Below, in pieces: positions 35,721 to 39,272 of a stretch of 39,272 nucleotides of DNA; position 1 is the first letter of the stretch, and each line of letters begins with the position of its first letter. Location: the NCBI GenBank assembly GCA_021774695.1, contig JAJFIU010000169.1:1-39272 (forward strand), in the 5' to 3' direction. The stretch is from Alphaproteobacteria bacterium. Its GTDB lineage: Bacteria > Pseudomonadota > Alphaproteobacteria > Sphingomonadales > Kordiimonadaceae. Position numbers and translations under genes: made by a program. The notes under the pieces are model-generated. The model was not told where the DNA came from. It saw nothing but the letters and a program-made list of their open reading frames with translations, and made no database searches.

Positions 35721-36488
35721 ATGTCTATTACACTAATGTATTGGCGATTCGCAAAATTTGCCCGTTGTCTCAAAATTTTGGGTGTTTCACAGTATGTCAG
35801 TTATCACAGTCCATGGGGGCGGCAAGCTGTTAAAATAAAAATGTTGGGTGTTGAAATAGAGATTCGAAAAAAAACACCTGACCTTTATGTTGCCTTGTCC
35901 AGCTTGTCTAAAGAATTTGAACTACTTGAGGCATTGCTTCCAAAGGATTTCAGCGGGGTGTTAATTGATGCAGGTGGGTATATTGGTACCGCAGCGATAA
36001 AAATGTCGTTGATGTATCCACAAGCAAGAATTCTGTCGATTGAACCGTCTTCGGAAAACTGTGAACTACTCAGTAGGAATATTGCGCCGTATCCAAATAT
36101 TATGGTGGTGAATGCTGCGCTTTCTTCTAAAGGGGTAGAGAAGGTCAATTTACGTAACCGCGGCACCGGCCAATGGGGATTGACGATTGTAGAGCGGCCA
36201 GATGACTTGGCGCAAGCCACGGTGATTGAGCAGGTAGAAGTTTTGACCCTTGAAGGGATTAGAGAAATGTTTCCGGATAAAGAGATCGGCGCGATTAAAT
36301 TGGATATAGAGGGGGCTGAAAAAGAGTTGTTTCTGAAGGAAAGTGAGGCTTTAAAGCATATTCCAATTGTTTTTGCCGAACTTCATGATCGTATTGTAAG
36401 CGGTTGTTCTGAAGCTTTTTATCAGTTTTCGAAGGATCGCTGGGTGATATCCGCCGACGGAGAAAAATATTTGTCGCTTAAGCGGTGA
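35721..36488 (+). CDS. FkbM family methyltransferase
   Basis: This 255-residue protein is a SAM-dependent methyltransferase of the FkbM group, enzymes that often methylate sugars, polyketides or other cell-surface and secondary metabolites. The SAM-binding motif I is LIDAGGYIGTAAI (about residues 80-95), followed by ILSIEPSSENCELLSRN as the acidic loop. The FkbM hallmark IKLDIEGAEKELFL is present near residue 195, and VFAELHD follows. The DNA is visibly richer in A and T than its neighbours, and no related pathway genes are nearby, which suggests horizontal acquisition downstream of guaA. The substrate cannot be named. Confidence 0.86.
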   Translation: MSITLMYWRFAKFARCLKILGVSQYVSYHSPWGRQAVKIKMLGVEIEIRKKTPDLYVALSSLSKEFELLEALLPKDFSGVLIDAGGYIGTAAIKMSLMYPQARILSIEPSSENCELLSRNIAPYPNIMVVNAALSSKGVEKVNLRNRGTGQWGLTIVERPDDLAQATVIEQVEVLTLEGIREMFPDKEIGAIKLDIEGAEKELFLKESEALKHIPIVFAELHDRIVSGCSEAFYQFSKDRWVISADGEKYLSLKR

Positions 36489-36595
36489 ATTCTTAAACTC
36501 ATCTGCGCCAAACAGAATAATATTGCCCTCCTTGGGGGCCGATTTACCGCAAACGAAATTATCTTTATTGGCAATAGAGCTATGCTTGATAGCAG

Positions 36596-37081
36596 TTAAT
36601 TTTGTTTCCTTAGCCACAAAACTTGCAGGCCCAGACCAATCACATACATGATAAAAAACGCGAGATAAAAACTGCGCAGGAATGGGTCTTCGTTGTTGGT
36701 CACAACAGGGCCGTCTACCGGCAGTCTCATCAGGCCGTCGGTAATGGCGGGAATCATATGAAACAGGAAAGTGGCGGAATAGGCGGTTGCTTGCACGTAG
36801 GGCGAAAGCCCGCGAAACAATTTTGTTGTTTCTGCAGTTCGGCCAACCAGAAGGGCCAGCAAAGTTAAAATAGCGAGACCGTGAGCGGGGTTAAAACTGC
36901 CGGTTGCGTGGTATATGCCAAGGGCAGTTGCAGCGGCGATAAATGTGCAGATAAGATAAATTTTTGCGCTCATGTTCCTTGCCATGATCACTTTGTATTT
37001 AGCCAATGAATATACGCCAGAAAGCAGTGCTGTAATACCAATTATCGTGTGAAACCATCCGAATAAACTAATTTCTGGCAT
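36596..37081 (-). CDS. Membrane protein of unknown function
   Basis: I do not recognise this family with confidence. The 161-residue product has four likely membrane segments: about residues 5-23 (LFGWFHTIIGITALLSGVY), 37-57, 68-82, 96-115, with a last hydrophobic stretch near 137-155 (FYLAFFIMYVIGLGLQVLW). The topology resembles small quinol- or haem-binding-like four-to-five-helix proteins, with His residues in GWFHTIIG, GIYHATG and FLFHMIP, but this is only suggestive. The ATG at 37081 has TAGGGGA upstream, and longer versions of the frame look unnatural. It stands alone between fkbM (convergent) and panB (divergent). Confidence 0.7.
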   Translation of the reverse strand: MPEISLFGWFHTIIGITALLSGVYSLAKYKVIMARNMSAKIYLICTFIAAATALGIYHATGSFNPAHGLAILTLLALLVGRTAETTKLFRGLSPYVQATAYSATFLFHMIPAITDGLMRLPVDGPVVTNNEDPFLRSFYLAFFIMYVIGLGLQVLWLRKQN

Positions 37082-37249
37082 GTTTAATCCCCTAAAAATA
37101 AATACCACAAAACCGCGATTGTTAGAAATATAGGGCAAATAACTGAAAAAGAAAACGTGCACTTTGAAAGTTTGCAAATCGGGTAAAGGATGGGTAGCTG
37201 AACATGCTGGGTAATGCCGCTCATTCACTTATATACAGATAGACATTAG

Positions 37250-37278
37250 TTGCAGGTAACACGAATGCGAGTTGTAAT
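37250..37278 (+). promoter_or_regulatory. Candidate panB promoter
   Basis: TTGCAG (37250-37255) and TGTAAT (37273-37278) are separated by 17 bases, about 50 bases upstream of the panB start. The -10 matches five of six consensus positions and the -35 only the leading TTG. The remaining part of the 247-base spacer (37082-37328) shows nothing else I can support. Confidence 0.35.
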
Positions 37279-37328
37279 CACGGTGAATGTAGCTAATAAA
37301 CGGCTGACTGACAGTTAGGAGAAACACG

Positions 37329-38177
37329 GTGTCCACTATAGACAAGACAGTAATCGACGTTCGTCCAAAACGCCAAGCAACCGCGAAGAATATTGCGGCG
37401 ATGAAGGGTACAACTCCAATCGTCTGCCTAACAGCTTATATTACGCCAATGGCAGCGCGACTGGATAAGCACTGCGATCTACTTTTGGTAGGTGACAGTG
37501 TTGGCATGGTGCTTTACGGCATGGACAGCACGCTGGGTGTGGACCTGGATATGATGATTCGCCACGGCAGGGCAGTTTGCCGGGGGGCGAAGCAGGCGCT
37601 TGTGGTGATCGACTTGCCATTTGGCACTTATGAAGAATCGAAAGAACAGGCGTTCAGGAATGCGGCTCGCGCGCTGTCCGAAACAGGGGCTGGTGCCGTT
37701 AAACTTGAAGGCGGCATCGAAATGGCAGAAACAGTTCGCTTCTTGTCTACTCGCGGCATCCCGGTTCTTGGTCACGTAGGGTTAATGCCACAAAGTGTGC
37801 ATGTTCACGGTGGATACGCGGCAAGAGGGCGTTCGGTCGACGAGTGGCAACCTATCATTGACGATGCTATTGCCATTGCCGAAGCTGGAGCTATTGCCGT
37901 TGTTTTAGAAGGGGTTGCAGAACCCTTGGGCAGAAAAGTAACTGAATCTGTCTCGTGCCCGGTAATCGGCATCGGCGCATCCAGTGGCTGCGACGGGCAA
38001 ATACTTGTGACCGAAGATATGCTGGGATTGTTTGCGATAAATCCAAAGTTCGTTAAGCGTTTTGCTGAAATTGGACACGATATTGAAGCCGCTATAGAGG
38101 ACTATGCAAATGAAGTCAGGGAGCGGTCTTTTCCTGCAGAAGAACATACCTACAAAATGCGCGGTGCTAATTCTTAA
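37329..38177 (+). CDS. panB: 3-methyl-2-oxobutanoate hydroxymethyltransferase
   Basis: PanB makes ketopantoate from 2-oxoisovalerate and methylenetetrahydrofolate, the first step towards pantothenate and CoA. The 282-residue product has [18 protein letters not shown], the magnesium-binding [44 protein letters not shown], the catalytic Glu region VVLEGV and [14 protein letters not shown]. The length is normal apart from a slightly extended N-terminus. The GTG start has TTAGGAGA eight bases upstream. No panC or panD is adjacent; the gene appears monocistronic, with a terminator-like structure at 38301-38344. Confidence 0.97.
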   Translation: MSTIDKTVIDVRPKRQATAKNIAAMKGTTPIVCLTAYITPMAARLDKHCDLLLVGDSVGMVLYGMDSTLGVDLDMMIRHGRAVCRGAKQALVVIDLPFGTYEESKEQAFRNAARALSETGAGAVKLEGGIEMAETVRFLSTRGIPVLGHVGLMPQSVHVHGGYAARGRSVDEWQPIIDDAIAIAEAGAIAVVLEGVAEPLGRKVTESVSCPVIGIGASSGCDGQILVTEDMLGLFAINPKFVKRFAEIGHDIEAAIEDYANEVRERSFPAEEHTYKMRGANS

Positions 38178-38212
38178 ACCGTGCCGAAGAATCACCACAA
38201 TTAACTGGTGAG

Positions 38213-38284
38213 TTGACGTTGCTTATCGGCGTGGCTTTGGCTATGGTGGCCGCGATTTTTAAAGCTTTAGTCAGTACTGGCTAG
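38213..38284 (+). CDS. Possible 23-residue membrane peptide (very uncertain)
   Basis: A short open frame from TTG 38213 to TAG 38282-38284 would encode a single hydrophobic helix, LLIGVALAMVAAIFKALVS. GGTGAG lies directly before the TTG, which is too close for a good ribosome site. It sits in the 181-base gap between panB and the YfgM-like gene. It may be chance; a small membrane peptide is only one possibility. Confidence 0.15.
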   Translation: MTLLIGVALAMVAAIFKALVSTG

Positions 38285-38300
38285 GCAAATGTATATTTTT

Positions 38301-38344
38301 CCGCCTAACGGCCTGTGCGTAATGGTCTGTTTGGGCGGTTTTTT
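38301..38344 (+). terminator. Terminator-like hairpin between panB and the YfgM-like gene
   Basis: CCGCCTAA (38301-38308) pairs with TTGGGCGG (38331-38338), with one G-T wobble. An inner stem GGCC (38310-38313) with GGTC (38324-38327) caps it, and six T residues follow the stem. It could end panB transcription, although it lies 124 bases after the stop. It finishes only about 15 bases before the next gene's start, next to its ribosome site, so it could also act as an attenuator. A -10-like TATATT (38292-38297) lies just upstream. Confidence 0.55.
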
Positions 38345-38358
38345 CTGAGGAGTATAGT

Positions 38359-39162
38359 GTGTCAGACATAAATTCGGATCTGATCACTCAGGAAGTAGAT
38401 GATGAAGTACGCCGCGAGCGTATGCATCAATTATGGAATGCGTACGGCAAGTATCTGATTGGTTTAGCGGTTGGCATCGTATTGCTGGTTGGTGGCCGCG
38501 AAGCCTACACCAGTTATGTACAGTCAAAGGAAGAGGCCAGTTCAGCAGCATTTGAAGCGGCGACATTGGCAAGTGCAGATGATAGTGCAAGTGCTGTGGA
38601 TATATGGCAGCAAGCGCTGCCGTCTCTGCAAGGTGGCTACGCTACGCTAGGCCGGATGCGTCTTGCAGCCGCTGCTGCGGCGAACGGTGATGTTACGACA
38701 GCAATTTCAAGTTATGATGCTATTGCTGCGGACGCCGATGCAGACCCAAGTCTGCGCAGTATGGCCCAATTGTTTGCCGGGATGTTGGTTTCGCGTGAGG
38801 GGGTTGATCTTGATGATGCGCGAGCGCGGTTGTCAGTGGTCGCGCTCAAGGGCGAACCTTGGTATTTTTCTGGGCTTGAACAACTCGCCCTAGTTGACAT
38901 CAAAAAGGGCGATAAAGAAGCGGCGCTGGCTGGGTTTACCTTACTTGCCAATGACCAGCAAACGCCGCAAGGCATTAGCGCGCGAGCCCAGCAGTTGAAG
39001 GCATCGCTGGAAAAAGAGTTAGGAATAGATCCGCTGGCTGGTCTTGGCCTAGATGCTGACCCAACCGCGGGTGCCGAAGACACAGAGACGCCCGGCGGGG
39101 AAGTCGCCCCAGAGGATACCCCAGAAGTAGACGCTTCTGGCGATTCAGGAGCTGACCAATGA
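38359..39162 (+). CDS. YfgM-like tetratricopeptide membrane protein
   Basis: This 267-residue protein belongs to the YfgM-type TPR family (ancillary SecYEG / periplasmic chaperone-network subunit in E. coli). The cytoplasmic N-terminus LITQEVDDEVRRERMHQLW leads into one membrane segment, about residues 33-50 (YLIGLAVGIVLLVGGREAY). A periplasmic helical repeat region then contains AGMLVSREGVDLDDARARL and PWYFSGLEQLALVDIKKGD. The last 45 residues are acidic and low-complexity (Asp, Glu, Pro, Gly). The GTG start has GAGGAG nine bases upstream. Its stop overlaps the following lipoprotein gene as ATGA, the yfgM-bamB order known from many proteobacteria. Confidence 0.88.
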   Translation: MSDINSDLITQEVDDEVRRERMHQLWNAYGKYLIGLAVGIVLLVGGREAYTSYVQSKEEASSAAFEAATLASADDSASAVDIWQQALPSLQGGYATLGRMRLAAAAAANGDVTTAISSYDAIAADADADPSLRSMAQLFAGMLVSREGVDLDDARARLSVVALKGEPWYFSGLEQLALVDIKKGDKEAALAGFTLLANDQQTPQGISARAQQLKASLEKELGIDPLAGLGLDADPTAGAEDTETPGGEVAPEDTPEVDASGDSGADQ

Positions 39163-39272
39163 TTGGACATACGGGTAGCTCGGCAACGCGTGCGATCATA
39201 ACTACACTTGCAGCGCTCTCATTGGGGGCATGTGGCTGGTTTGGCGGCGATGATAAGCCAAAGCAAGCTTAT
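39159..39272 (+). CDS. bamB: Lipoprotein, probably outer-membrane assembly factor BamB (3' end cut off)
   Basis: Only the first 38 codons are in the window. They encode a lipoprotein signal peptide: a short start, the hydrophobic IITTLAALSLG and the lipobox LSLGAC, with the Cys near residue 25 as the lipidated residue, followed by GWFGGDDKPK. The ATG overlaps the stop of the YfgM-like gene by four bases. The name BamB rests on the conserved yfgM-bamB-der gene order and on the lipobox, not on the beta-propeller, which lies outside the window. Confidence 0.7.
   Translation, partial: MIGHTGSSATRAIITTLAALSLGACGWFGGDDKPKQAY

Noticed and set aside
36351..36617. Minus-strand open frame of 88 codons between fkbM and the unknown membrane gene
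   Set aside because: About half is antisense to fkbM, no ribosome site is evident and I recognise no family; the AT-rich spacer makes chance likely.
1..39272. tRNA, rRNA, CRISPR array, insertion sequence or prophage genes
   Set aside because: I looked for cloverleaf-like stretches, spaced direct repeats and transposase or integrase motifs and saw none that I can support.

Overview
This window is a gene-dense bacterial chromosome segment. It most likely comes from a free-living, probably marine member of the Alphaproteobacteria; I cannot place it to order. The base composition looks close to 50% GC by eye. The class call rests on gene order and protein details: lptD-surA-pdxA-rsmA facing fabF-mltG-yicC-gmk; pepA-holC, then an ABC-F gene and ndk; purM-purN divergent from a DUF2066 gene, perM, hdaA, ppk and ppx, followed by rnd and aspS; and an AspRS motif 2 of the alphaproteobacterial type. 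I see no rRNA, tRNA, CRISPR array, transposase or integrase.

Layout. 1-3835 (+): the 3' part of fabF, then mltG, yicC and gmk (fatty-acid elongation, murein processing, an RNase-like protein, GMP kinase). 3841-9362 (-): rsmA, pdxA, surA and lptD, transcribed from lptD towards rsmA (outer-membrane assembly, vitamin B6, 16S rRNA methylation). 9644-12026 (+): pepA, holC and a GNAT acetyltransferase. 12030-16155 (-): a YheS-type ABC-F ATPase, a duplicated DUF417 membrane protein and a Tat-exported class V aminotransferase. 16286-16708 (+): ndk, whose terminator lies inside the convergent histidine kinase gene (16705-17856, -). 17950-18110: a decayed copy of the purN 3' end. 18176-19318 (+): an acyl-CoA dehydrogenase. 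19394-21150 (-): purN and purM. 21271-28174 (+): DUF2066 protein, perM, hdaA, ppk and ppx. 28215-30287 (+): a secreted M28-like peptidase. 30309-31925 (-): ridA-like and rnd. 32097-35534 (+): aspS and guaA. 35721-37081: an AT-rich FkbM methyltransferase (+) and an unknown membrane protein (-). 37329-39272 (+): panB, a YfgM-like TPR protein and the start of a lipoprotein gene, probably bamB.

Most of this is conserved backbone. The accessory genes sit in gaps of that backbone: GNAT, aminotransferase and DUF417 between holC and the ABC-F gene; the kinase and acyl-CoA dehydrogenase between ndk and purN; the M28 peptidase and RidA between ppx and rnd; FkbM and the unknown membrane protein after guaA. 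The most interesting items are the acyl-CoA dehydrogenase gene flanked by the real purN 3' end and a degenerate second copy of it; the tandem-duplicated DUF417 protein paired with a Tat-exported PLP enzyme; the absence of lptF and lptG beside lptD; and several operator-like dyads overlapping candidate promoters. I found no clear new defence or mobile system.
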